DNA of 64,000 nt, taken from NCBI GenBank assembly GCA_028277645.1, contig JANQFV010000023.1, positions 1-64,000 of the forward strand. The letters run 5' to 3'. A model generated the notes under the pieces. The model ran no database searches, was not told where the DNA came from, and saw only the letters and a program-made list of their open reading frames with translations. Position 1 is the first letter of the stretch. The number at the start of each line of letters is the position of its first letter. Position numbers and translations under genes: made by a program. The stretch comes from Phycisphaerae bacterium. Lineage in GTDB: Bacteria; Planctomycetota; Phycisphaerae; UBA1845; Fen-1342. Below, piece after piece: positions 18,294 to 28,090 of this stretch.

Positions 18294-19529
18294 ATGCCGT
18301 TGCTGCTGAACACAAACGAGCTGCAGCCTGGGATGAAGCTGGCGCTGCCCGTAAAGATCAACGGCCGGGTGATGCTCCAGGCCGAGAAGCCGTTAACGTC
18401 GACCGAGATCGACGCGCTGCGCACCCGCTACGTCGACCTGAACGTGCGTGTGCTCGACCCGCTGCTGGACACGTTGATCGAGTTTGAGGACGACACGCAC
18501 GAACGCATGGTGGGTCGTCAGATCCGCCTGCGGGTATCCGAGGCGATGTCAGAGGTAGCCGGACGCTTTGAGCACCGTGCCGCGCTAACGGGGGACGATA
18601 TCATCGCGCTGGAGACCGCGACACACGAGCTGCTCGAGTTCCTGCGCGACAATCCGGTGACTGCCGCAGTGGTCACCGAGTGCCTGGATGCCGACCGCCC
18701 GCTCAGTACTCATACGGGCAATGTGTTCTATTTGAGCATGCTGCTGGCAACCGCGGCGCGCGAGCACGTCGTCGCCGAACGGCAGCGTGCCATCGCCGGC
18801 GGCGATTTGCCGATCGAACGCGCGGGCGACTTCGCGCCGCTCGGGCTCGCAACGATGGTCATGGACATCGGTCTACTGCCCCTGGCGGAGACGTTCCGAC
18901 GCGGCTACATCCAGAACGAGGACGAACTACAGCAGATCCGGACCCACCCGGAAGTCGGCGCGGCCCAACTGCCCGAGGGCGTCTCGGCCGTCGCGCGCTC
19001 GGTCTGCCGAACGCATCACGAGAACCAGGCGGGCGAGGGCTATCCAGCGCAGGTCGGCCCGGACCGCCTGCATGTCTTTGCGCGAATCGTGCGAATCGCC
19101 GACGCCTTCAGTGCAGCAACGTCGGACAGCTTCGGGGCGCCGGCGCGCTCGCCGGTCCGCGCCGTGTGGGAGATGTCCGCCGGCCCATATCGGCGTTACT
19201 TCGACGAAACGCTGATGGGTTACTTTGCACGGCTGATTCAGCCCTTCCCGATCGGTGCGCGCATCCGGCTGCGTGACGGCCGTTACGCCGTTGTCGTGAA
19301 GTACAACCACCAGGACCCGTTCCGTCCGGTGGTCATCGTTGCGTACGACGTTCAGGGCGCGCGAATCCCGACCGACCAGCTCGAACCACCGCTGCTGCTC
19401 GCCGATCACGCCGAACTGCGACTGGGTTCATACGAGGGTGAGGAACTGTCTTTCCTGTATGCGACCATGATCGACGACGCGCCCGTCAAGGACCGTTTCA
19501 CAACGGTCCTCGACGCACTCTATCCGTAG
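18294..19529 (+). CDS. Degenerate HD-GYP-type protein
   Basis: A 411-residue protein beginning MPLLLNTNELQPGMKLA, the common N-terminal segment of HD-GYP proteins. The ATG at 18294 is preferred because AGGA lies 9 nt upstream. The HD-GYP core is recognisable: STHTGNVFYLSMLLA, VMDIGLLPL, RTHPEVGAAQL, CRTHHENQAGEGYP and VRIADAFSAATS. The position that should read HDIGK reads MDIGL, so one metal-binding histidine is missing and cyclic-di-GMP hydrolysis may be lost, while the GYP motif remains. The C-terminal part (YFDETLMGYFARLIQPFPIGARIRL) is the usual tail. It may act as a cyclic-di-GMP sensor. Confidence 0.85.
   Translation: MPLLLNTNELQPGMKLALPVKINGRVMLQAEKPLTSTEIDALRTRYVDLNVRVLDPLLDTLIEFEDDTHERMVGRQIRLRVSEAMSEVAGRFEHRAALTGDDIIALETATHELLEFLRDNPVTAAVVTECLDADRPLSTHTGNVFYLSMLLATAAREHVVAERQRAIAGGDLPIERAGDFAPLGLATMVMDIGLLPLAETFRRGYIQNEDELQQIRTHPEVGAAQLPEGVSAVARSVCRTHHENQAGEGYPAQVGPDRLHVFARIVRIADAFSAATSDSFGAPARSPVRAVWEMSAGPYRRYFDETLMGYFARLIQPFPIGARIRLRDGRYAVVVKYNHQDPFRPVVIVAYDVQGARIPTDQLEPPLLLADHAELRLGSYEGEELSFLYATMIDDAPVKDRFTTVLDALYP
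19489..19510 (+). terminator. Hairpin inside the last codons of the HD-GYP gene
   Basis: A perfect 9-bp stem (AGGACCGTT / AACGGTCCT) with a 4-nt loop lies 19 nt before the end of the HD-GYP coding sequence and just before the convergent proS gene, whose stop is 7 nt past this gene. No T-run follows. A termination or mRNA-stabilising role is inferred from position and stability. Confidence 0.4.
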
Positions 19530-19536
19530 CCCCGCC

Positions 19537-21312
19537 CTATTTCGCTGCCAGCAGGCGTGCCTTCTCCGACCGCACTCGCTCGATCACCTGCGCGATCGCT
19601 GCGTCGACCGCGACGATCGGCTTGTCATTCTTGCCGCGTTCGGTGACCTCCACGCCGCCGCCGGCGAGGCTCTTCTTGCCAACGACGACACGAAGTGGGA
19701 TACCGATCAGGTCGGCGTCCTTGAACTTGAAGCCGGCCCGCTCGTCACGGTCATCGAGCAAGACCTCGACGCCGGCCTGTTCGAGCTTGTCGTGGATCTC
19801 CTGCGCGGTCCGCATCGCCGTGTCGTCGCGTGGGTCAAGCGCGATCACCAGGACCTCGAACGGCGCGATCGACATCGGCCAGATAATGCCCTGCTCATCG
19901 TGCGAACCCTCGATCGCCGCCGCCATGATGCGGTTCAATCCGATGCCGTAGCAGCCCATGATCAGCGGCTGGGCCTTGCCGTTCTTGTCCAGGTATGTCG
20001 CGCCCATCGAGTCACTGTATTTCGTGCCGAGCTTGAAGACGTGGCCGACCTCGATCGCCTTGCGCAGGCGCAGCGGACTACCATTTCCCGTAGGGGCGGT
20101 GTCGCCATCGACCACGTTGCGCAAGTCGGCAACGGACACCTTCTCACCGTCGAGCGGAAAATCACGGCCCGGATTCACGCCAGTGACGTGGTAGTCGGTC
20201 TTGTTCGCGCCCGTGGCGGCGTTCTTCATCTTCACGACTTCGCGGTCGACGATCAGCTTGTCGGTGCGATCGATCAGCCCCTGCGGACCGGCAAAGCCGA
20301 CCGCGGCGCCCGTGACTTCCTCGATCGTCTGTGCATCCGCCAGCTCGAGAGCCTGCCCCGCCGCCTTCGCCAACTTGAACTCGTTGATCTCGTGATCGCC
20401 GCGAACCAACGCCACGACGCGCGCCGGCTTCTCATTTTCGTCGGCAACGGTCGTATAGATCAGCGTCTTGATCATTTGCCGCGGCTCGGTCCCGAGCACA
20501 CCACACACATCCTCGACCTTGCCGGCGCCGGGCGTGTGGACTTCCTGAATCTCGGCCGGCGGTTCGTCCGGCGGCGCCGGCAGCTCAGCCGCCTCGGCCC
20601 GCTCAAGGTTGGCGGCGTACTGAAAATCATCACTGATCGCGACCAGATCTTCGCCAGCATCCGTCAGCACCATGAACTCGTGCGACACATCGCCGCCCAT
20701 CGCGCCGCTCTCGGCCTGCACCGCAGTGTACGGCAAGCCGCACCGGGCGAAGATGCGGCAGTACGTGTCGTACATGTTCTGGTATTCGGTATCGAGCGTC
20801 TCCCAACTGTCATGGAACGAGTACGCGTCCTTCATCAGAAACTCGCGCGTGCGCAGGACGCCGCTCTTCGGCCGCGCTTCGCCGCGGAACTTGAGCTGGA
20901 TCTGATAGAGATTACACGGGAGCTGCTTGTAGCTCTTCAAGTATGCTCGCGCGACATCAGTGATGATCTCCTCGTGCGTCGGACCGAGCACTAGACCGGC
21001 GGCCCAGTCGCCCACGCCGGCGTCGATGCGCAGCAGGATGTCCTTCATCGCGTCCGTGCGGCCGGTCTCCTCCCACAGCGAGGTCGGCGTCAGGCACGGC
21101 ATGCGCAGCTCGACCGCACTGGCGCGGTTCATCTCGGCGCGGATGATGTTCTCGACCTTCTCCAGCGCGCGGAGCCCCAACGGCAGATAGGTATAGATGC
21201 CGGCCGCGAGCTGCCGGATCAGCCCGGCCCGCACCATGAGCACGTGTGAAGCGGCCGTAGCGTCCTTGGGTGTCTCCTTGGACGTGACGATGAAGGTATC
21301 TTTCCAGCGCAT
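19537..21312 (-). CDS. proS: Prolyl-tRNA synthetase (bacterial type)
   Basis: A class II aminoacyl-tRNA synthetase charging tRNA-Pro, 591 residues. Motif 2 is FRGEARPKSGVLRTREFLMKD, split here as FRGEARPK and SGVLRTREF. Motif 3 is GCYGIGLNRIMAAAIE. The middle contains the YbaK-like editing insertion (KTLIYTT, VALVRGDHEINEFKLAKA), so it is the bacterial rather than archaeal form. The C-terminal anticodon-binding domain includes VLLDDRDERAGFKFKDADLIG. I chose the ATG at 21312 (MRWKDTFIVTSKE), with GGAG 6 nt upstream; the longer frame to 21375 adds sequence not typical of the family. Confidence 0.96.
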   Translation of the reverse strand: MRWKDTFIVTSKETPKDATAASHVLMVRAGLIRQLAAGIYTYLPLGLRALEKVENIIRAEMNRASAVELRMPCLTPTSLWEETGRTDAMKDILLRIDAGVGDWAAGLVLGPTHEEIITDVARAYLKSYKQLPCNLYQIQLKFRGEARPKSGVLRTREFLMKDAYSFHDSWETLDTEYQNMYDTYCRIFARCGLPYTAVQAESGAMGGDVSHEFMVLTDAGEDLVAISDDFQYAANLERAEAAELPAPPDEPPAEIQEVHTPGAGKVEDVCGVLGTEPRQMIKTLIYTTVADENEKPARVVALVRGDHEINEFKLAKAAGQALELADAQTIEEVTGAAVGFAGPQGLIDRTDKLIVDREVVKMKNAATGANKTDYHVTGVNPGRDFPLDGEKVSVADLRNVVDGDTAPTGNGSPLRLRKAIEVGHVFKLGTKYSDSMGATYLDKNGKAQPLIMGCYGIGLNRIMAAAIEGSHDEQGIIWPMSIAPFEVLVIALDPRDDTAMRTAQEIHDKLEQAGVEVLLDDRDERAGFKFKDADLIGIPLRVVVGKKSLAGGGVEVTERGKNDKPIVAVDAAIAQVIERVRSEKARLLAAK

Positions 21313-21557
21313 CGTGATCTCCGATTCCGCGTGAGGATACAGAACAATGCATTGTGCCAGTGCGACCGTCGCCACGCAAATCCGAACTGTGCCGCGGGAG
21401 AGGTCGAGGCCTGCACTCTGCCCACGTTGCGATTCACGCCCTACGGCCTACAATGCCCCGATTCTGCCGAGTGCGGCGTTCCGCCGTCTGCCCGGCACCG
21501 GCGTGAGGACTGAACAGGTGACGGCTCTCCCGGCACCGCCCCGAATACGGATCACGG

Positions 21558-23726
21558 ATGAACGACGATTTCCGCCGCCTGATAACTGCGATGCTCGTGG
21601 CGATGGCCGTGTTTCTGGCCTATCGCTACCTGATCGAGCAGATCTACCCGACGCAACCGCCTCCGCCAGCGGCTGCCGACCCACCGACTGATGGCACACC
21701 ACAGCCAGCGACGACGCCATCACAGCAAACACAAACTTCAACTTCGCCAAGCCAACAACCCGCGACGACGACGTCCGCCCCTGGCACGCCATACATTCTG
21801 ACCGCCGGCAGCAGCGTTGAGCCGATCGAGCTTGGCGGCCGTGAGAACGACGCGATCAAGGTCGAATTGCGGCCTCGCGGTGCGGCGGTCGCATCCATCC
21901 GCCTGACTGCGCGCGACAAGAAGGGCAAGCTCCAGTATCGCACCGCACCGGACGAGGACGAGCCGTACCAGTTGCTCGGCCCGGTCGACGACGGCGTATA
22001 CGAACACCTCTCGTTCAACACGCATCGCCTCTGGGTCAAGGACGGCGAGTCACGCTCCTGGGATCTCGATGACTTGGTGTGGACCGTCGCCGAAGAGTCC
22101 GCGCAGCACGCGGTGTTCTCAACGACGCTTCGCGCCGCGGATGACAGCGGCGATCTGTTGCGGGTGACAAAGTCCTATCGGTTGTGGGACGGCAAGCCGG
22201 TCTTCGACCTCGACGTGACGATCGAGAACGTATCCGGGCGCGAGTTGTCCGTTTCGCTCGAACAGGACGGCCCGATCGGGATTCCGGCCGAGCACCAGCA
22301 ATACGATATGCGGCGCGTGCTCGCGGCCCAGTTCGTGGAAGGTCAGGTCAAGCTGGCCAAAGCGCAGCAGCACGGCGCGCTCCAAACTGCAGCCCGCAAC
22401 GAAGAACCCATCGGCTTGCTGACGTCCGAAGGCCCGCTCCTCTGGACCGCGCTGACGAACAAGTACTTCGGCGTATTCGCCCGTCCGATGCCCATCGCTG
22501 GCGGCGAACTCCAGAACTGGGTCCAGAATGTCGTCGGTACTGTGGCCGTTCCCGGCGCGGCTGAGAATCCAGGCGATCTGTTGGCACGCACCGTCACAGC
22601 GTCGCACGACCTGCCGCCAGGCGAGACGGTCGCGTACCCGTTCGAGATCTATGCTGGCCCCAAAGACGCCGAGAGCGCCGGTGCGGCCAACGCAGTCTAC
22701 GCGGACAAAACCAAGCTGTATTACCAGGTTTCGATGACCGCCGACACATATTGCTGCTGCACGTTCCTCTGGCTCCAGGAGTTCATGACCTGGCTGCTCA
22801 GCATGATCGTGGTTGTGGTCCGCAACTACGGCGTGGCGATCATCATCCTCGTCTGCATCATCCGTACGCTGCTGCACCCACTGACGGTGTTCCAGCAGAA
22901 GTCCATGTTCCGGATGCAGGAGTCGATGGCCCGCATTCAGCCCAAGATGAATGTGATCAAGGAGAAGTTCGCCAACGACAAAGTCAAACAGAACCAGGAA
23001 ATGATGCGGCTGTGGAGCGAGGAAGGTGTCAACCCGGCGGCAAACATGGTCTCGTTCCTGCCGCTGATGCTGCAGATGCCGATCCTCGTCGCGTTGTGGA
23101 CGGCGCTGAACACCGATCCGCACCTGCGGCATGAGCCCTTCCTGATGCTGCCGCACTGGATCCGTGACTTGTCAGCGCCCGACGCGCTGTACACCTTCCC
23201 GAACCCGATCCACATCCCGCTGCTGAGCTGGATGATGGGGCCGATCAACTCGATCAACGTGCTGCCCCTGCTGATGGGCGTCAGCATGTGGCTGCAGCAG
23301 AAGTACATGCCCAAACCGCATATGAAGGCCAAGCTCGAAGCGGCGAAGGAGCAGCGGGCCCAGGGTAAGAAGCCGGCCGGCATGACGCCGGAAGAGCAGA
23401 TGCGTCAGCAGCAAATGATGATGTACATGATGTCCATCATTTTCCCGCTGATGTTCTACAAGATGCCGGCGGGGCTGAACCTGTATTGGATGGCGACGAA
23501 CGTGTTCGGCATCTTCGAGTCGATCATCATCCGCCGGCAGCTCGAGCGCGAGAAAGAGAAACGCAAGGCCGCCGGCCCGCCACCCCCCAAGAAGCCCGGT
23601 ATGATCGGGCGCTGGCTGAAGCGCATGGCTGCACAGGCGGAGGAACTACAGAAGAAGGCTGACGAGCTGTCCGAGCGCGGCGGCACCCCCAAGAAAAAGA
23701 AGAAGAAGGACGATGACCGGCGGTGA
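21558..23726 (+). CDS. yidC: Membrane protein insertase YidC
   Basis: YidC inserts and folds inner-membrane proteins, alone or with SecYEG. The 722-residue protein has an N-terminal membrane helix (LITAMLVAMAVFLAYRYLI), a Pro/Thr/Gln-rich linker and a large periplasmic beta domain (about residues 75-385). The conserved C-terminal core holds VVVRNYGVAIIILVCIIRTL, HPLTVFQQKSM, MQPKMNVIKEK-like IQPKMNVIKEKF, and helices ending MYKMPAGLNLYW-like FYKMPAGLNLYW. The last 60 residues are strongly basic and end KKKKKKDDDRR, consistent with ribosome binding. Its stop overlaps the following gene by 14 nt. Confidence 0.96.
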   Translation: MNDDFRRLITAMLVAMAVFLAYRYLIEQIYPTQPPPPAAADPPTDGTPQPATTPSQQTQTSTSPSQQPATTTSAPGTPYILTAGSSVEPIELGGRENDAIKVELRPRGAAVASIRLTARDKKGKLQYRTAPDEDEPYQLLGPVDDGVYEHLSFNTHRLWVKDGESRSWDLDDLVWTVAEESAQHAVFSTTLRAADDSGDLLRVTKSYRLWDGKPVFDLDVTIENVSGRELSVSLEQDGPIGIPAEHQQYDMRRVLAAQFVEGQVKLAKAQQHGALQTAARNEEPIGLLTSEGPLLWTALTNKYFGVFARPMPIAGGELQNWVQNVVGTVAVPGAAENPGDLLARTVTASHDLPPGETVAYPFEIYAGPKDAESAGAANAVYADKTKLYYQVSMTADTYCCCTFLWLQEFMTWLLSMIVVVVRNYGVAIIILVCIIRTLLHPLTVFQQKSMFRMQESMARIQPKMNVIKEKFANDKVKQNQEMMRLWSEEGVNPAANMVSFLPLMLQMPILVALWTALNTDPHLRHEPFLMLPHWIRDLSAPDALYTFPNPIHIPLLSWMMGPINSINVLPLLMGVSMWLQQKYMPKPHMKAKLEAAKEQRAQGKKPAGMTPEEQMRQQQMMMYMMSIIFPLMFYKMPAGLNLYWMATNVFGIFESIIIRRQLEREKEKRKAAGPPPPKKPGMIGRWLKRMAAQAEELQKKADELSERGGTPKKKKKKDDDRR

Positions 23727-24552
23727 GTGCGAAGTCCGGCCCGGCGTCTCGCAGAATGCGCTGCGCATGCTCGCCGAGCGTGCGGCCCGCGCCGCGGGCA
23801 CCGTCGCCCGGAAGTTCTTTGGCACCGACTACGAGATTCGCCTGAAGCACGATCGCAGCGAGGTGAGCGACGCCGACGAGGCGGCCCAGGTTGCCGCGGT
23901 CGCGATGATTCGGGAGGAGCGTCCCCAAGACGCGTTCATCACTGAGGAGACGCTGCACTTCGCCGGCGATCCTCCGCCCACTCCCAGCAACGACATGGTT
24001 ACGTGGGTCATCGATCCGATTGACGGCACACGCAACTTCGTGCGCCACATTCCGGAATACGCGACGTCGGTGGCCGCGATGTACGGCGGCCGGCCGCGAG
24101 CCGGTGCGGTGTATCACGTGGAGCGGGACTTGCTCTACTCGGCGAGTCTCGGCGAAGGGCTGTTCGTAAACGGACATCAGGTCGCCGGTCCGAAGACGCT
24201 GGCTTATCCGCCGGACAAACCGCGCAAGCTCGTGGTCGGCCTGCCGTCAAATCCGTATGGCCCAATCGCGAAGCTGGCACACCGCTGGCTCGACAATTTC
24301 GTCTGCCGCAACTTCGGCTCGACCGCCCTGCACCTGGCGTTCGTCGCCCACGGCGAGCTGGATGCAATGACCGCCGACAACCCGAAGCTGTGGGACGTCG
24401 CCGCAGGCGCGGTCATGCTCGAGATCGTTGGCGCGCGGCTGACCGACCCGGATGGAGCGGCGGTGTTTCCACTGGATGTGGCGACGTACGCGGGGACGAA
24501 TCTACCGATCATCGCGGCGCGTAGCGACGTGTTTGAGCAGGTGTGCGCGTAG
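23713..24552 (+). CDS. Inositol-monophosphatase-family phosphatase
   Basis: A magnesium-dependent sugar- or nucleotide-phosphate phosphatase of the IMPase fold, 279 residues. The metal-binding motifs are visible: the Glu pair in FITEETLHF, WVIDPIDGTRNFVRHIP (DPxDGT) and WDVAAGAVMLEIVGARL near the C-terminus. The substrate could be inositol phosphate, histidinol phosphate or a 3'-phosphoadenosine nucleotide; the sequence does not decide. It overlaps the 3' end of yidC by 14 nt and is therefore likely coupled to it. Confidence 0.93.
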   Translation: MTGGECEVRPGVSQNALRMLAERAARAAGTVARKFFGTDYEIRLKHDRSEVSDADEAAQVAAVAMIREERPQDAFITEETLHFAGDPPPTPSNDMVTWVIDPIDGTRNFVRHIPEYATSVAAMYGGRPRAGAVYHVERDLLYSASLGEGLFVNGHQVAGPKTLAYPPDKPRKLVVGLPSNPYGPIAKLAHRWLDNFVCRNFGSTALHLAFVAHGELDAMTADNPKLWDVAAGAVMLEIVGARLTDPDGAAVFPLDVATYAGTNLPIIAARSDVFEQVCA

Positions 24553-24567
24553 CGCCGGCTCCGCGCG

Positions 24568-24987
24568 CTATTCCCCAACCACCTTCACCAGCACGCGTTT
24601 TCGGCGGCGGCCGTCGAATTCGCCGTAGAAGATCTGTTCCCATGGTCCGAAGTCGAGCTGGCCGTCGGTGATCGCGACGACGACCTCGCGGCCCATGATC
24701 TGCCGCTTGAGGTGGGCGTCGCCGTTGTCTTCACCGGTGAGGTTGTGCTGGTACTGGCTGACCGGCTCGTGCGGGGCGATCTGTTCGAGCCAGCGTTCAT
24801 AGTCCGCGTGCAGGCCGCGCTCGTCATCATTGATGAACACGCTGGCGGTGATGTGCATCGCGTTGACCAGCACCAGCCCCTCGCTGACGCCGCTCTCGCG
24901 GACAACATCCCGCACCTCCGGCGTGATGTTCACGAAACCGCGGCGATTGGGGATTTCGAACCAAAGCTCTTTGCGGTGGGATTTCAT
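24568..24987 (-). CDS. YjbQ/UPF0047 family protein
   Basis: A 139-residue protein of the YjbQ (UPF0047) family, described elsewhere as having thiamin-phosphate-synthase side activity, with the physiological role unsettled. Conserved motifs are [35 protein letters not shown] and [19 protein letters not shown]; the His, Glu and Asp residues in these form the known metal/anion pocket. I chose the ATG at 24987 ([10 protein letters not shown]), the usual start for the family, over an in-frame ATG 15 nt upstream. It converges on the IMPase-family gene. Confidence 0.93.
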   Translation of the reverse strand: MKSHRKELWFEIPNRRGFVNITPEVRDVVRESGVSEGLVLVNAMHITASVFINDDERGLHADYERWLEQIAPHEPVSQYQHNLTGEDNGDAHLKRQIMGREVVVAITDGQLDFGPWEQIFYGEFDGRRRKRVLVKVVGE

Positions 24988-25012
24988 GCATGTGTCCCTC
25001 AAGCAAGCTGGT

Positions 25013-26338
25013 CTACCCGCGCAGCGGGAGGCGCAACAAGATATCGATCACAACTGTGCCGGTGATGAAGAATACGGTAAAGGCGACCGCGAACATCCCG
25101 CGGCGATGCCCTTTCGAACCACCATTCGCCGGATGCCAACGACTTGATACATCCGTCCGCAACAGCACTAGCAACAAAGCCAAGAACGTCAGGCAGTTGA
25201 ATAGGCCCAGCAACGCCGGCTGCGACCAACGCCGAAAGACCAGCACCCCCGCCAGTCCCGCACTGATGAACGAGAGCACAAGCGTGACGACGAGCCAGCT
25301 CAACGCCGCCATCGGCGGCTTTGTCACGCTGCGCACGAATTGTGCATATTGAAGCCACTCCGGGAGGCTCGGTCGAAAGCACAGATCGTCCACAAAGTTC
25401 CGCGCGAGCGTGTCCATGCGCACGAGCGTGTAGGGAATCGCTTCGCGTGGCGTGCCCTCCAGAAACTCTACCGGCAGGTCGTCGTCGAGGCGGCCCTGTT
25501 CGAAGTACTTCACATCGACGATGCGCTCCATCGCCGGCGACGTCACTAACTCGGAATATCCCATCACGTAGATTCGCACGGAAAATTCGGCGTCCCCGTA
25601 CGAGGCGGTCGGCCGCATCGGATAGAACGCCTCCGCCGTCGGAAACTGCACCAGTAGCGTCGGCCAGCGACCCTGCACATGCTCGAACTCGCGTCGTTTT
25701 TCATAGTCCGGGAACTCGGCCAGGAAATCCGTCTTCGATGCGAGCCAAGTCACAACGAACGCGTGCCCGCCGTCGAAGTACGGTTCAAAGCCGGCGAGGT
25801 CCTCCAGTTTCGCACCCGGCTGCCCCTGCTGCAGAAAGTCAAGAAGCTCATCGGCCGTCGCCGCCTCCACAACTGCTGCACGCAACCCCCACTTTTCGAT
25901 CTGCATATGAGGCGCCCCGGCCCCGAGATAACGGCCACCCAGCGAAGGCAGGTACGCAAGCGCCGGGTAGATCTGCGTAATCCGCACCGTGCGAATCAGA
26001 GCGTCAAGCCCCGCATTCGCCAATTCGCGAGGGTCGAGCCCGCGGAACGATGGAAACCGGTCCACAAGATCCACATGAACGGCGTTGGGGTCACCCGGCA
26101 CGGGGAAGATCCACAGCCCGCTCTCGTCGTCCGCCAGATCCACGTTTATGGCGATCAACATGCGCTGAGTGCCGTTGTGCAGGTTAATTGCGGCGAGTTG
26201 CTCGTTCTGCTGAAGCGGAGCCAAGCCGGATACGTCACCGATTCGGAACGCCTTGCCATCGCCGAACGCCGACTGCACGGATAACACAGCAGCGAGCGCC
26301 GCAAGATATGGCGCCAGACTACACAGACGACTTGTCAT
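25013..26338 (-). CDS. Exported membrane-anchored protein of unknown function
   Basis: A 441-residue protein with an N-terminal signal peptide ([19 protein letters not shown]) and an extracytoplasmic domain that begins [27 protein letters not shown], somewhat like DUF2330-type proteins. The C-terminal 120 residues contain three hydrophobic segments ([58 protein letters not shown]). A related layout, exported domain plus membrane tail, occurs in uncharacterised proteins of several phyla. I chose the ATG at 26338 because the frame before it is short and not signal-like. Function unknown. Confidence 0.72.
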   Translation of the reverse strand: MTSRLCSLAPYLAALAAVLSVQSAFGDGKAFRIGDVSGLAPLQQNEQLAAINLHNGTQRMLIAINVDLADDESGLWIFPVPGDPNAVHVDLVDRFPSFRGLDPRELANAGLDALIRTVRITQIYPALAYLPSLGGRYLGAGAPHMQIEKWGLRAAVVEAATADELLDFLQQGQPGAKLEDLAGFEPYFDGGHAFVVTWLASKTDFLAEFPDYEKRREFEHVQGRWPTLLVQFPTAEAFYPMRPTASYGDAEFSVRIYVMGYSELVTSPAMERIVDVKYFEQGRLDDDLPVEFLEGTPREAIPYTLVRMDTLARNFVDDLCFRPSLPEWLQYAQFVRSVTKPPMAALSWLVVTLVLSFISAGLAGVLVFRRWSQPALLGLFNCLTFLALLLVLLRTDVSSRWHPANGGSKGHRRGMFAVAFTVFFITGTVVIDILLRLPLRG

Positions 26339-26391
26339 CTCAACATCCCCGATTGAGCACAATCACGGCCAGCACACCGCCGGCCGCTACA

Positions 26392-27999
26392 TCAGATCCC
26401 GTCCGCCACCAGGAGCCTAGAATCCTCGAATCCTCGAATCGTAGAATCCCCCTCTCGATCCCCTGTTCCATCGCTCCCTGAATCCCTCTTCCCCCCATGT
26501 CTCCACGCCGCCGCGTTGCGATTCAGGAAATCGCGGAAGCGCGGTACCTGCCGGCCCTGCCGGCGGTAGTAGTACGAGATCCCCTGCCAGCACGCGAGAT
26601 TCGCGACCCACGCCCGGCCCTTGAGTGGCCACGCCTTCAGCCGCTGCAACGCGGACCGCGGCGAATAAAACTCCGCGAACGCCGCCATTTGTGCGTGCCG
26701 TAGCTCCGTCGGCGACATCTGTTTTGGCTCGTACACGATCGACGCACCGTTGTACCTCTCCCAGTCGTACGTCGTGATGCGCCCCTCGCGCTCGAACTGG
26801 CTGAAGAACTCCGTGCCCGGGTATGGCGTCAGGATCGGGAAGCAGCTCATCGCGAGGTCCATCTGCTGCGCAAACCGGCACGCCGCCATGCAGTCCTGCC
26901 ACGTGTCGTGATCAAAGCCGAATATGAACGCGCCCCACAGGCTGATGTCGAACGACTGAATCTTGCGGATGCGCCAGGCGTAGGTGTCGGCCTGCACAAA
27001 CTTCTTGCCCGCCTCGCTGAGCGTGCCCTGCCGTGGACTCTCCAACCCGAGGATCACGCCCTGGCAGCCGCTTTCGCGCATCGCCCGCAGCAGGCGATCG
27101 TTCTTGCTGATCATGATGTCGCACTGCGACGCCCACGAAATGTTCAGCGGCTTCATGGCCTCGCACAGCTCGAGCGCCCAGGCCTGGTTCCCGCCGAAGT
27201 TGTCGTCGGCGAAGATGAAGCACCAGGGCCGATAGCGCTCTTGTGCGTCGCGCAATTCCTCGACAATGTCGCTCACCGAGCGCTGGCGGAACTTGCGGCC
27301 GAAGACCGCCGGCGTCGTGCAGAAGTTGCAGTTGTGCGGGCAGCCGCGCGTTGTCTGAATCGGGTTCGCGACCAGGTACTCGCCGGCGCTGATGACGTCC
27401 TTCCGCGGCGTGGCGATCGGCGCCGTCTCGAACGCGACCCAGTCGTAGATCTGCCGCAAACCGTTGACGCCGGACTCACCGCGCTTGATGGCCGCCTCGA
27501 AATCGGCAATCGCGTGCGGTAATGTCGACTCCGCATCGCCGCGACAAACGCAGTCGGCATGCTGCAATGCCTCTTCGGGCAACGCGCTCGGATGAATCCC
27601 GCCCATGATCACCGGTACGCCCAGTCGTCGATACGCGTCCGCCAGCTCGTACGCCCGTTTGGCCTGCGTCGTCATTGCGGATATGCCGACCAGATCAACA
27701 TCCGCCCGCGGCGCGTGCGGCGTTTCGAGCGTGCATTCGTCGATCAGTTCGACGCGCCAATGGCCCGGCACGACCGCCGCGGCGATCATCAGTCCCGTCG
27801 GAGCAAACAACGCCTTGCGCCCAAAGCTGATGCTGCGCAACCGAGCCGGCGTCCAGGTCCCCAGCGGCATCGTCATCCGCTGAATAACGTCGGGCATCGT
27901 AACGTTTGACAGTGGAGAATTCGGGTTGATCAGGCGCAGGCACAGACGCGTGCGTGGCTCGGCCGCCACCGTCGCAGTCTGTTTCAGGACTTCGTGCAT
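26392..27999 (-). CDS. Cobalamin-type radical SAM protein
   Basis: A 535-residue radical SAM enzyme with a B12-binding-like N-terminus (VDLVGISAMTTQAKRAYELA, VPVIMGGIHPSALPEEAL) that lacks the DxHxxG cobalamin ligand. The [4Fe-4S] motif TTRGCPHNCNFC lies near residue 218, followed by FIFADDNFGGN and GLESPRQGTLSEAGK. This architecture resembles the hopanoid- and lipid-modifying radical SAM group, but the reaction is unknown. The start ATG at 27999 is preferred to an in-frame start at 28131. The last 30-odd residues (DSTIRGFEDSRLLVADGI) are encoded by a GAATC repeat array and are probably an accidental tail. Confidence 0.85.
   Translation of the reverse strand: MHEVLKQTATVAAEPRTRLCLRLINPNSPLSNVTMPDVIQRMTMPLGTWTPARLRSISFGRKALFAPTGLMIAAAVVPGHWRVELIDECTLETPHAPRADVDLVGISAMTTQAKRAYELADAYRRLGVPVIMGGIHPSALPEEALQHADCVCRGDAESTLPHAIADFEAAIKRGESGVNGLRQIYDWVAFETAPIATPRKDVISAGEYLVANPIQTTRGCPHNCNFCTTPAVFGRKFRQRSVSDIVEELRDAQERYRPWCFIFADDNFGGNQAWALELCEAMKPLNISWASQCDIMISKNDRLLRAMRESGCQGVILGLESPRQGTLSEAGKKFVQADTYAWRIRKIQSFDISLWGAFIFGFDHDTWQDCMAACRFAQQMDLAMSCFPILTPYPGTEFFSQFEREGRITTYDWERYNGASIVYEPKQMSPTELRHAQMAAFAEFYSPRSALQRLKAWPLKGRAWVANLACWQGISYYYRRQGRQVPRFRDFLNRNAAAWRHGGKRDSGSDGTGDREGDSTIRGFEDSRLLVADGI
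26420..26451. repeat. Four-copy 8-bp tandem repeat (GAATC units)
   Basis: GAATC begins at 26420, 26428, 26436 and 26444, an exact 8-bp period. Two units are identical (GAATCCTC) and two are variants. The array lies inside the 3' end of the radical SAM gene. Similar GATTCGAG runs are common in repeat-bearing bacterial genomes and tend to lie between genes. Confidence 0.75.
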
Positions 28000-28090
28000 C
28001 GCGCCGCTCCATGCGCCGGTCAACCTGACGGCGCATCTTATCCGCGGTGCGCACACGTCGCACGTTGAATCGGCTGCTGGTAGCGCCGGA

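Noticed and set aside
19792-20994. 400-residue frame opposite proS
   Set aside because: Shadow of the prolyl-tRNA synthetase gene; composition is Arg/His/Val-rich with no family motif.
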